Assembly (NCBI RefSeq): GCF_028200735.1
Contig: NZ_JAQKPV010000008.1
Location: forward strand, 1 to 64,000
DNA: 64,000 bases
Origin: Streptomyces sp. ACA25
GTDB taxonomy: Bacteria > Actinomycetota > Actinomycetes > Streptomycetales > Streptomycetaceae
Reading direction: 5' to 3'
Shown here in pieces: positions 57,293-64,000 of the stretch. A model generated the notes under the pieces. The model was not told the DNA's origin. It searched no databases and was given only the letters and a program-made list of their open reading frames with translations. Every line of letters begins with the position of its first letter. Positions within the stretch are counted from its first letter, which is position 1. The translations under genes were made by a program, and so were the position numbers.

Positions 57293-57344
57293 GACTACTC
57301 CGTGAGGTGGGAGGGGCAGAGGGAAAGGGCGGGCAGGGGTGCGG

Positions 57345-58412
57345 TCACACCAGGAGGGGGCAGGTGCTGCCGCGCGGCACCAGGGCGGGGGCGAGCAGCC
57401 GACGCTCGGCGGGCCGTTCCGGCTCACGCATCCGGGACACCAGCATCCGCACGCACTCCTTGCCGATCTTCTCCAGCGGCTGAGCCACCGAAGTGAGGCG
57501 TGGGGAGAGGACGGTGGCGAACGAGGCGTCGTCGAAACCGCTGACGGCCACGTCCCTTCCCGGTTCCATGCCGCAGGCGCGCAGCGCCTCATAGCAGCCC
57601 AGGGCGAGGAGGTCGCTTGCCGCCACGACCGCCGTCACCTGCGAATCACGGTCGAAGAGCGGAGCCACCGCATGCTGGGCGGTGGCCGGGTCGTCGATGC
57701 TCTCCAGACGCAGGCCGTCGGTGGGCAGCCCGTGCCGCTCCATGGCGCGCTGCCAGCCTTCGGCGCGGTCGTCACCGGCGCCGGAGCCGCGCGGCCAGCC
57801 CAGGAAGGCGATGCGCTGATGTCCGCGCGCGACCAGGTGGTCGATGACGGCGGCGGTGCCGGCGGCACCGTCGACGTCCACCCAGTCGCCGATCTGCTCC
57901 CCCGCCCAGCGGCGGCCGAAGGCGACGAAGGGGATACCGCGCTCGGCCAGCCACGCCTGGCGCCGGTCGTCGCGGACAGTCTCGCTGAGCACGAAGCCGT
58001 CCAGGCTGTGACTGTCCAGCAGTTCCCCGTAGCTGTCGGTGCTGCCGGGGACCGGCGAGGCGGCGAAGAGCAGGATGCGGTAGCCCGCCTCGTCGGCGGT
58101 GGCCGACAGGGCGCGCAGGAAGCGGTCCATGACCTGGGTGTGCTGCCCGGAGTGCGAGGGCGGGACGCCGTAGCCGATGAGCTTGCTGGAGCGGGTGCGC
58201 AGGGTCTGCGCGGCACGGTGCGGGCGGTAGCCCATCTCCTCCATGGCTCCCCGGACACGAGTGAGCGTGGCCTCGTTCAGCAGGTGGGGGTGGTTGAGGG
58301 CGTTGGACACCGTCTGGGTGGACACCCCCGCCCGCCGGGCGACCATCGCCTGGGTGACCGGTGCGGCCGGGCCGCCGGAGCGGTCCCCGTCCGACCGTGC
58401 TGCTGCCGTCAA
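57345..58412 (-). CDS. LacI family transcriptional regulator
   Basis: 355 residues. The HTH lies at about 19-43 (VTQAMVARRAGVSTQTVSNALN), with a hinge helix next and a periplasmic-binding-like ligand domain (GFVLSETVRDDRR, VDGAAGTAAVIDHLVARGH, AVSGFDDASFATVLSPRLTSV). The gene lies 52 bases before the binding-protein gene in the same direction and is divergent from the debranching enzyme, so it is probably the local repressor of both. Confidence 0.94.
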   Translation of the reverse strand: MTAAARSDGDRSGGPAAPVTQAMVARRAGVSTQTVSNALNHPHLLNEATLTRVRGAMEEMGYRPHRAAQTLRTRSSKLIGYGVPPSHSGQHTQVMDRFLRALSATADEAGYRILLFAASPVPGSTDSYGELLDSHSLDGFVLSETVRDDRRQAWLAERGIPFVAFGRRWAGEQIGDWVDVDGAAGTAAVIDHLVARGHQRIAFLGWPRGSGAGDDRAEGWQRAMERHGLPTDGLRLESIDDPATAQHAVAPLFDRDSQVTAVVAASDLLALGCYEALRACGMEPGRDVAVSGFDDASFATVLSPRLTSVAQPLEKIGKECVRMLVSRMREPERPAERRLLAPALVPRGSTCPLLV

Positions 58413-58487
58413 CTCGTTCCTCCGTGCATGGTCCGGACTGCTTGCGGCAGGCCGTTGCTGGGCAGGCCGATCTCTGCGTAGGGTGCG

Positions 58488-58503
58488 GTTTTAACGCTAC
58501 AAT
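58488..58503. promoter_or_regulatory. Candidate LacI-family operator
   Basis: gttttaacgctacaat holds an AACGCT core with T/A flanks, similar to LacI-family sites of actinomycetes. It lies between the divergent LacI and debranching-enzyme genes, 27 bases before the latter's start, where a bound repressor would block transcription. Confidence 0.4.
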
Positions 58504-58529
58504 CCGCCGCACAGAGAGACTGGTGCCCG

Positions 58530-60635
58530 GTGCTCCCCACTGTCAAGGCTTCGGATGGATCCGAATTCTCCGCTGCGCAACAGCCGTATCTGCACGAGGC
58601 CAGCGTGGTCCTGTACGCGCCCAGCCAGGCCGTCTCCCAGCCGTCCGGCCAGCTGACCGGCGGCGCGGACGGCTTCTACCACGCCGACCGGCGCGTCCTG
58701 TCGGTACTCACCGTCAGCGCGGAGGGGGTGGAGACCGTGCCTGTGGGCTGTGGCACCGCCACCGCCGACCAGGCGTCCTTCCGCTATGTGCTGCGCGGGC
58801 TGGGCGCGCGCACGCCCGACCCCGCCGTCACCCTCACCCGGCACCGCTCCGTGCGGCCGGGTCTCCTCCAGGAGGTGCTGGAGGTGGTCAACGCCGGGCC
58901 GCAGGAGGTCTCTCTGCGCCTGGTGGCCGAGGCCGCCGGCGATTTCGCCACCATGGCCGACGTCAAGTCCGGTGCCCGCCCGCTCCCCCTGCGCGCCGAG
59001 CACCGCGACGGAGGGCTCTGCTGGTCCCGGACCGGCCAGGCCGGGCCGAGCGTCCAGCTCACTGCCACCAGCCCGGCCGAATGCGTCGATCCCGAGACGG
59101 GCCGGCTGGTCTTCTCCGTTTCCCTGCCCCCGGACAGCCGTTGGCAGACCACGCTCCGGTGCACCGTCCAGGACGGCGCCGCGCCGGACCTTCGTTTCCG
59201 CCCGGCGCCGGAGGGAGCGGCACCCTTCCGGGCGCCGCGCGTGTCCAGCGCGAACCCCCGCCTGGACCACTGGGTTCACCGCTCGGTGACGGACCTTCAC
59301 CGCCTCCTGCTCACCGACCCGCAGGAGCCGGACGACTTCTTCCTCGCCGCCGGCGCCCCCTGGTACCTGACGCTCTTCGGCCGCGACGCGCTGTGGGCGG
59401 CCCGGATGACCCTGCCGCTGGGCACCGATCTGGCCGCCGGTACCCTCCGCGTGCTGGCCCGGCGCCAGGGCAACGCGACCGACGAGGCGACGCAGGAGCA
59501 GCCCGGCAAGATTCTGCACGAGGTCCGGGAGACGACGCAGGTCTTCGGCGGCGGCCTCGCCCTGCCCCCGTGCTACTACGGCACGGTCGACGCTACCCCG
59601 CTGTGGGTCACCGTCCTCCACGACGCGTGGCGCTGGGGCCTGGACCGTGAGCAGGTGGAGGCGCTGCTGCCGCACGCCCAGGCCGCCCTGCGCTGGATGA
59701 TGGAGTACGGCGACGCGGACGGCGACGGCCTTCTGGAATACGTGGGCCATCCCGGGGGCGGGCTGGCCAACCAGGGCTGGCGGGATTCCGGGGACGCAGT
59801 CCGGCACCGCGACGGCAGGCTCGCCGCCCCACCCATCGCCCTGGTCGAGATGCAGGGCTACGCCTACGAGGCCGCGCGCAACGGCGCGGCCCTGCTGCGC
59901 GCCTTCGACCGCGATGGCGCCGACCACTGCGAGGAGTGGGCCGCCGCTCTCCGGCAGCGGGTGCGTGAGCGCTTCTGGGTGTCCGACGAGACGGGTCCGT
60001 ATCCGGCGATGGCGCTGGACGGCGGGAAACGGCCGGCGGACGCCGTCACCTCCTCGTGCGGCCACCTGCTGGGCACCGGGCTGCTGGATCCCGCCGAAGC
60101 GGCCGCGCTGGCTCAGCGCCTCCAGCGGCCCGAGCTCGACTCCGGCTTCGGGCTGCGCACACTCGCGGCCGGCTCGGGTGGCTACAACCCGCTGGGCTAC
60201 CACATCGGTTCGGTCTGGCCGCATGACACGGCCATCGCAGTGCACGGACTGATACGCGAGGGCTTCCCCGAGGCCGCCGCCTCGCTCGCGTCCGGGCTCA
60301 TCGCCGCCTCCGCCGCGTTCGACGGCCGACTGCCGGAGCTCTACTCCGGGCACAGTGCCCGGGAGCAGCAGGCACCGACCCCCTACCCGGCCTCCTGCCG
60401 CCCGCAGGCATGGGCGGCGGCCTCCAGCGTGCTGGTACTGCGCGCACTGCTGGGGCTGGAGCCCGACGTGCCGGGCGGCACGCTCACCGTCGCCCCGGTG
60501 ATGCCCGCCACCGGCTGCCGGCCGCTCAGCGTGTCCGGCCTGCGGGTGGCCGGAGAGCCCCTCGCCGTCACCCTTGCGGCCGATGGAGCCGCCCGCGTCG
60601 AGACCCGGGCCCCGGTGGACGTGCGCATCCTCTGA
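58530..60635 (+). CDS. Glycogen-debranching-type amylo-alpha-1,6-glucosidase
   Basis: 701 residues from a GTG at 58530. An N-terminal beta-rich domain (about 1-240: GADGFYHADRRVLS, LTRHRSVRPGLLQEVLEV) is that of bacterial glycogen-debranching proteins. Then comes an (alpha/alpha)6 barrel with APWYLTLFGRDALWAARM, LEYVGHPGGGLANQGWRDSGDA, YNPLGYHIGSVWPHDTA and PELYSG. It hydrolyses alpha-1,6 branches or related glucosides; no signal peptide is seen, so it acts in the cytoplasm. Divergent from lacI and the ABC importer, it probably processes the imported sugar. Confidence 0.9.
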   Translation: MLPTVKASDGSEFSAAQQPYLHEASVVLYAPSQAVSQPSGQLTGGADGFYHADRRVLSVLTVSAEGVETVPVGCGTATADQASFRYVLRGLGARTPDPAVTLTRHRSVRPGLLQEVLEVVNAGPQEVSLRLVAEAAGDFATMADVKSGARPLPLRAEHRDGGLCWSRTGQAGPSVQLTATSPAECVDPETGRLVFSVSLPPDSRWQTTLRCTVQDGAAPDLRFRPAPEGAAPFRAPRVSSANPRLDHWVHRSVTDLHRLLLTDPQEPDDFFLAAGAPWYLTLFGRDALWAARMTLPLGTDLAAGTLRVLARRQGNATDEATQEQPGKILHEVRETTQVFGGGLALPPCYYGTVDATPLWVTVLHDAWRWGLDREQVEALLPHAQAALRWMMEYGDADGDGLLEYVGHPGGGLANQGWRDSGDAVRHRDGRLAAPPIALVEMQGYAYEAARNGAALLRAFDRDGADHCEEWAAALRQRVRERFWVSDETGPYPAMALDGGKRPADAVTSSCGHLLGTGLLDPAEAAALAQRLQRPELDSGFGLRTLAAGSGGYNPLGYHIGSVWPHDTAIAVHGLIREGFPEAAASLASGLIAASAAFDGRLPELYSGHSAREQQAPTPYPASCRPQAWAAASSVLVLRALLGLEPDVPGGTLTVAPVMPATGCRPLSVSGLRVAGEPLAVTLAADGAARVETRAPVDVRIL

Positions 60636-60822
60636 GTCGAACGGGTGCGGCCACGATGCGGTCCGCGGCGCCATCCCACCGGAAGGGAAGCCCAGGGCCG
60701 GCGGCGGGGCCGGCGGCGGAGGTCCGTGGCGGTAGACCCGAGGAGGGGCCGCGGACCACCCGGCTCCCTCCTCGGGCGCGTCACCGCGCCGCACGGCCTC
60801 CCGGGGGATGCTCCCGCAGCCG

Positions 60823-61584
60823 TCAGGCGGTGGCACCACCGTCGATCACGTGGTCGTGCCCGACGACGTAGCCGGACTCCTCCGAGGCCAGCCACAGGAC
60901 GGCGTTGGCGACCTCCTGCGGTTCGGCGACCCGGCCCAGCGGCACGGTCGGTGCCAGGCGGGCGTCACGCTGCTCGCGGGTCTCGCCGGGGAGGTAGGTC
61001 ATCGGGGTGTCGATCGGGCCTGGGCTGATGGAGTTGATGCGCACGCCCTGCCGGATGTACTCGAGCGCGGCGGTACGGGTGAGGAAGCTGACGCCGGCCT
61101 TGGAGGTCGCGTAGGCGCTCATGCCGGCCAGGCGCCAGTGGGCGCCCAGGTTGGAGGCGGTGTTGACGATGACGCCGCCGCCGTTGACCGCCATGTGCGC
61201 GGTCTCGTGCTTCAGGGCGTGGAAGACGCCGGTGAGGTTGACGGCGAGCACCTTGTTCCACACGTCTTCGTCGTGCTCGCCGACCGGCGTGCCACCGCCC
61301 AGGATGCCCGCGTTGTTGAACGCGACGTGCAGACCGCCGTGACGGGAAACCGCCGTGTCCACCATCGCCTTGACGCCGGCAGAGCTGGTGACGTCGACGA
61401 CGACGCCGGAGGCCTTGCCGCCCTCGGCCTCGATCAGCTTGACCGTCTCGTTGACGCCGCTCTCGTTGATGTCGGCAACGACGACGGTCGCGCCCTCCCC
61501 GGCGAAGGACAGCGCCGCGGTCCGGCCCAGCACGCCCGCCGCGCCGGTGACCAGAACGACCTTGTCGGTGAAACGTGCACCCAT
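60823..61584 (-). CDS. Short-chain dehydrogenase/reductase
   Basis: 253 residues. Classical SDR: TGAAGVLGRTAA (cofactor loop), NNAG, Ser in NTASNLG, and YATSK with the catalytic Tyr and Lys. Asp near 38 (VVVADIN) points to NAD(H). The end HDHVIDGGATA is typical. Substrate unknown. It is divergent from a TetR regulator that probably controls it. Confidence 0.94.
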   Translation of the reverse strand: MGARFTDKVVLVTGAAGVLGRTAALSFAGEGATVVVADINESGVNETVKLIEAEGGKASGVVVDVTSSAGVKAMVDTAVSRHGGLHVAFNNAGILGGGTPVGEHDEDVWNKVLAVNLTGVFHALKHETAHMAVNGGGVIVNTASNLGAHWRLAGMSAYATSKAGVSFLTRTAALEYIRQGVRINSISPGPIDTPMTYLPGETREQRDARLAPTVPLGRVAEPQEVANAVLWLASEESGYVVGHDHVIDGGATA

Positions 61585-61631
61585 GACGGACTCCCTTGTT
61601 CGGTAATGACAGTGCGTTGCGCGTTGGTCTG

Positions 61632-61865
61632 TCAGTCGCGGGCCACGGCACGGGGGGCGGGGCTTTCCAGGCGCGTCCGCGCACTGGAGCGTGACGTACC
61701 CGGCGGCGTGCGGGACCCGACGGCAGCAGCGGCGCGCACACGACGCACGGTGATCGTCGCGATCCGGGCGATCCGGACGGCACCCAGCAGTGCGAAGCAC
61801 AGCCCGGCCGCAGCCAGCCGTATCGGGGCCGTTTCGGAGGGAGTGTGCACAGAGACGGCACCCAT
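61632..61865 (-). CDS. Possible small membrane protein, uncertain
   Basis: 77 residues with one hydrophobic segment (IRLAAAGLCFALLGAVRI) and a basic Ser/Arg-rich tail. It lies upstream of the SDR gene in the same direction. No homologous family is recognised and the ribosome site is weak. It may be a chance frame within the SDR leader. Confidence 0.25.
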   Translation of the reverse strand: MGAVSVHTPSETAPIRLAAAGLCFALLGAVRIARIATITVRRVRAAAAVGSRTPPGTSRSSARTRLESPAPRAVARD

Positions 61866-61945
61866 AACCGAATACCCATTCCACTATGGAGCGAAGGACT
61901 CCCCCAGGCGCCCGTTGTTGGGGTGTCCAGAAAGCTACCACATTC

Positions 61946-61961
61946 TTGAACGATCGATCCA
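61946..61961. promoter_or_regulatory. Candidate TetR operator between divergent SDR and TetR genes
   Basis: TTGAACGATCGATCCA matches its reverse complement at 12 of 16 positions, with a perfect CGATCG core. It is the best palindrome in the 550-base gap between the two divergent genes, at a place suited to control of both. Confidence 0.42.
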
Positions 61962-62134
61962 GATGGGGTTGAGCGTGGACGGAGCTCGACGTGAGCAGTC
62001 GCTGCACGCTCAGCGGCGACCCGGTGACGGGGGCCCACCGGAGCCGGAGCCCGACTCGGGAGAGCCGCCCTGCCCCTCTCGACCGGGGCGGGCTTTTCTG
62101 GATTGCTCGGTCTTCATGTTGTTAGCCTCGGGGG

Positions 62135-62716
62135 ATGGCCAGGACCAAGGAGTTCGACCCCGACGTGGTGCTCCAGCGCGCGACGGATCTGTTCTGGGAA
62201 CGGGGCTACGAGGCGACCTCCATGGCCGACCTCGTCGAGCACCTGGGTATCGGCCGGGCCAGCCTGTACAGCACCTTCGGCAGCAAACGCGACCTCTACC
62301 TGGCCGCCATGCGGCAGTACCTGCGGGGCAGCGAGACGGGCTTCGTCACCGCGCTCGCGCAGCCGGGACCGGCCCTGCCGGCTGTGCGCGCCTTCGTCGA
62401 GAGCTGGGTCACCGACGCCCTGACCGACCCGAACCGCCGGGGCTGTCTGGTGGTGAACGCGGCGGTGGAGCTGTCCCCGCGCGATCCCGAGGTCACCCGC
62501 CAGGTGGAGGTGAGCTGGAGCGTCGTGGAAACGGCACTCGTCTCCTCCCTGCTACGGGCCCAGACCCAGGGCGAGCTCGCCACCGACAAGGACCCGCACG
62601 AGATCGCTCACTTCCTGCTCGTGGTGATGCAGGGCATGCGGGTGATCGCGCGCGCCGCACCGGAAGCCGGGCGACTGCGGGCCGCCGCCCGACTCGCGCT
62701 GGCCGCGCTGGACTGA
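62135..62716 (+). CDS. TetR family transcriptional regulator
   Basis: 193 residues. HTH at about 25-45 (TSMADLVEHLGIGRASLYSTFGSKRDLYLAAM). The ligand domain has NRRGCLVVNAAVELSPRDPEV, the pattern of the branch that often controls a neighbouring oxidoreductase. It is divergent from the SDR gene. The ligand is unknown. Confidence 0.94.
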   Translation: MARTKEFDPDVVLQRATDLFWERGYEATSMADLVEHLGIGRASLYSTFGSKRDLYLAAMRQYLRGSETGFVTALAQPGPALPAVRAFVESWVTDALTDPNRRGCLVVNAAVELSPRDPEVTRQVEVSWSVVETALVSSLLRAQTQGELATDKDPHEIAHFLLVVMQGMRVIARAAPEAGRLRAAARLALAALD

Positions 62717-62941
62717 CCGCGCTCCAGCAGCCCTGCCGTACGACCCCCTGCGACACGGAACCGGTACCTGCACCACGGAACCGGGAAAAAATCTCTGTCG
62801 GCCCCTGCGGCAGCCGCCACCCGCGAAAAACGCCCCGCCGTCGGAGATCTCCCGAATCTCGGTCTCGCACTCCCGCATGTGTCAGTCACGAGAAGACGTC
62901 ACCGGCCGGTTGTTCTTACCAGGGCGCGGCGAACGAGCCGG

Positions 62942-63505
62942 CTAACGCGCCACGCGGTAGCGGAGGTATACGGCTCTCGAGCGGAAGGTGCGGGTCTCGA
63001 CGAGTTCGAGATCCACCCGGCGCTCGCGTTGGGGAAAGAACGGAATGCCACCCCCCACCAGTACCGGGTTGACCATGGCCCGGTACTCATCGATCAGACC
63101 CAACTCGGCCGCCTCGGCGGCGAGAGTCGCCCCGCCGATCGCGATATCGCCCTCCCCCGGCTCGGCCCGCAACCGCTCGATCTCCTCCGCCAGGCCCCCG
63201 GAGGCCAAGCGGGCATTGCCCCGCACCTCCGACAGCGTGGTGGAGAACACCACCTTGGGAAGCGGCTTCCAGAGCACGGTCCACTCGCGCGTGGAGTCGT
63301 CGAGCGAGGGATCCTCGTCGGCGGTCTCCCAGTACAGCATCGCCTCGTACAGCCGTCGCCCCAACAGGTGCACCGCGATCTGCCGAACCTCGTCGATCCA
63401 GAAGCGAAAGACCTCCTCATCAGGCTCCGCCCAGTCGAAGTCGCCGTCCGGCCCGACGATGTAGCCGTCAAGCGAAATATTCATCGAATACGTCACGCTG
63501 TGCAT
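62942..63505 (-). CDS. RibD C-terminal / dihydrofolate-reductase-like protein
   Basis: 187 residues from the ATG at 63505 with GGAGGTC upstream. The fold pattern is clear: YSMNISLDGYIVGPDG, LLGRRLYEAM, KVVFSTTL, DIAIGGATLAAEAAELGLIDEY and PVLVGGGIPFF. Such lone domains probably reduce small substrates with NADPH; the function is unknown in most cases. Not a housekeeping FolA. It stands alone. Confidence 0.92.
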   Translation of the reverse strand: MHSVTYSMNISLDGYIVGPDGDFDWAEPDEEVFRFWIDEVRQIAVHLLGRRLYEAMLYWETADEDPSLDDSTREWTVLWKPLPKVVFSTTLSEVRGNARLASGGLAEEIERLRAEPGEGDIAIGGATLAAEAAELGLIDEYRAMVNPVLVGGGIPFFPQRERRVDLELVETRTFRSRAVYLRYRVAR

Positions 63506-64000
63506 CAGAAGACCTCCATGGCAACGAGTGCGACAGTACCGCCGGACACCACAGGACACATCGAGGCTCGCGGGATCCCCTGTGCCGAGCCACCTCACGG
63601 GATCATTTCGTAGAGAAAATCTCACTCGGCTCAAACCAAGCGCTGACCTCACCAATCCATGCCACGGTCCGGTACTCACCGCCCATACGCCGCGCGATGT
63701 ACATCCGCTCCTCCTCGGTGGCAACACAGAATCGAATGACGTCGCCATACCAAGGCAACATGCCCATTGCGGGATGCTCCCCGAACAATAGTCACGCCCT
63801 TGCACCACCGAATCAGGGAGGCAGATCGCCGGGCAGCACGCCGAATACCTTGTACCGACTCAACGGGCGCACAGCGGAAGTCACGTCGATCGAGAGTGAG
63901 GACGGCGTCGGGGTCATAGGCCCGGCGTTTTTCCATGAGCAATGGATTCACCGGACTCTGTGGCAGTTCTGCCCGGAGTCCGCGGTCCCCGCGGCCATCC
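63506..64000. other. Right-edge region with unresolved minus-strand frames
   Basis: Lower-GC DNA. On the minus strand, 63603-63788 could encode a 61-residue protein (GDVIRFCVATEEERMYIARR, WIGEVSAWFEP) with plausible codons. A second frame from the window edge to about 63676 contains AYDPDAVLTLDRRDFR, which recalls the end of a PIN-type or similar domain but drifts into unlikely sequence. They may be one gene with a frameshift, or chance. No call is made. Confidence 0.35.

Overview
The window is high-GC DNA with actinomycete gene structure: ATG/GTG/TTG starts, GTGA and ATGA overlaps, SARP, XRE/DUF397 and F420-type genes, and PKS and NRPS megasynthases. It is almost certainly a Streptomyces chromosome arm. 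Coordinates and reading frames were read by hand from the sequence. No database search was possible.

Left part (1-21.3 kb, minus strand). One operon reads leftwards from about 21.34 kb. It encodes an aromatic amino acid hydroxylase, an ornithine N5-hydroxylase, a KtzT-type piperazate synthase, a ten-domain NRPS (C-A-T-C-A-T-C-A-T-C), a PKS protein (ACP-KS-AT-DH-ER-KR-ACP) and the start of another PKS that runs off the left edge. All junctions overlap or nearly touch. A valine-like first A domain, a hydroxylase able to supply m-tyrosine and a piperazate pair feeding a Pro-like third A domain match the Val/m-Tyr/piperazate tripeptide of sanglifehrin. I read this as the peptide end of a sanglifehrin-type (sfa) cluster. 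The remaining PKS genes and the starter and extender supply genes should lie left of the window.

Middle part (21.6-33.1 kb). This holds accessory and housekeeping genes: a metallophosphoesterase, an intact DUF397 gene beside a broken XRE regulator, a rifampicin monooxygenase (rox) with a rifamycin-associated element upstream, a thiol-redox group (DsbA-like, CcdA-like and a CPVC membrane protein), a VanZ-like protein, two GNAT acetyltransferases with a phased palindrome array near one of them, and an AI-2E family transporter.

33.2-39.05 kb (plus strand). A Crp/Fnr regulator precedes a tightly overlapped four-gene operon: a class III nucleotide-cyclase-like protein, a large protein with a degenerate P-loop, a soluble SPFH-like protein with a proline-rich head, and a PycTM-type membrane protein. 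It looks like a Pycsar-type anti-phage signalling locus enlarged by two extra genes and is the best candidate for an undescribed system.

39.1-51.5 kb. Arginine deiminase and ornithine carbamoyltransferase, a chromate transporter, a homocysteine methyltransferase with an F420-type oxidoreductase, an MmyB-like regulator, an amidohydrolase next to a barrel-less amidohydrolase fused to an Atu4866-like domain, and a SARP-NB-ARC-TPR regulator.

51.7-64 kb. A frameshifted isoaspartyl-methyltransferase homologue is overlapped by a 47-residue peptide rich in Asp-Gly steps, a possible RiPP pair. About 1 kb of mostly gene-free DNA follows. Then come a sugar ABC transporter operon with a LacI regulator divergent from a glycogen-debranching-type enzyme, an SDR/TetR divergent pair, and a RibD/DHFR-like protein. 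The last 0.5 kb is unresolved.
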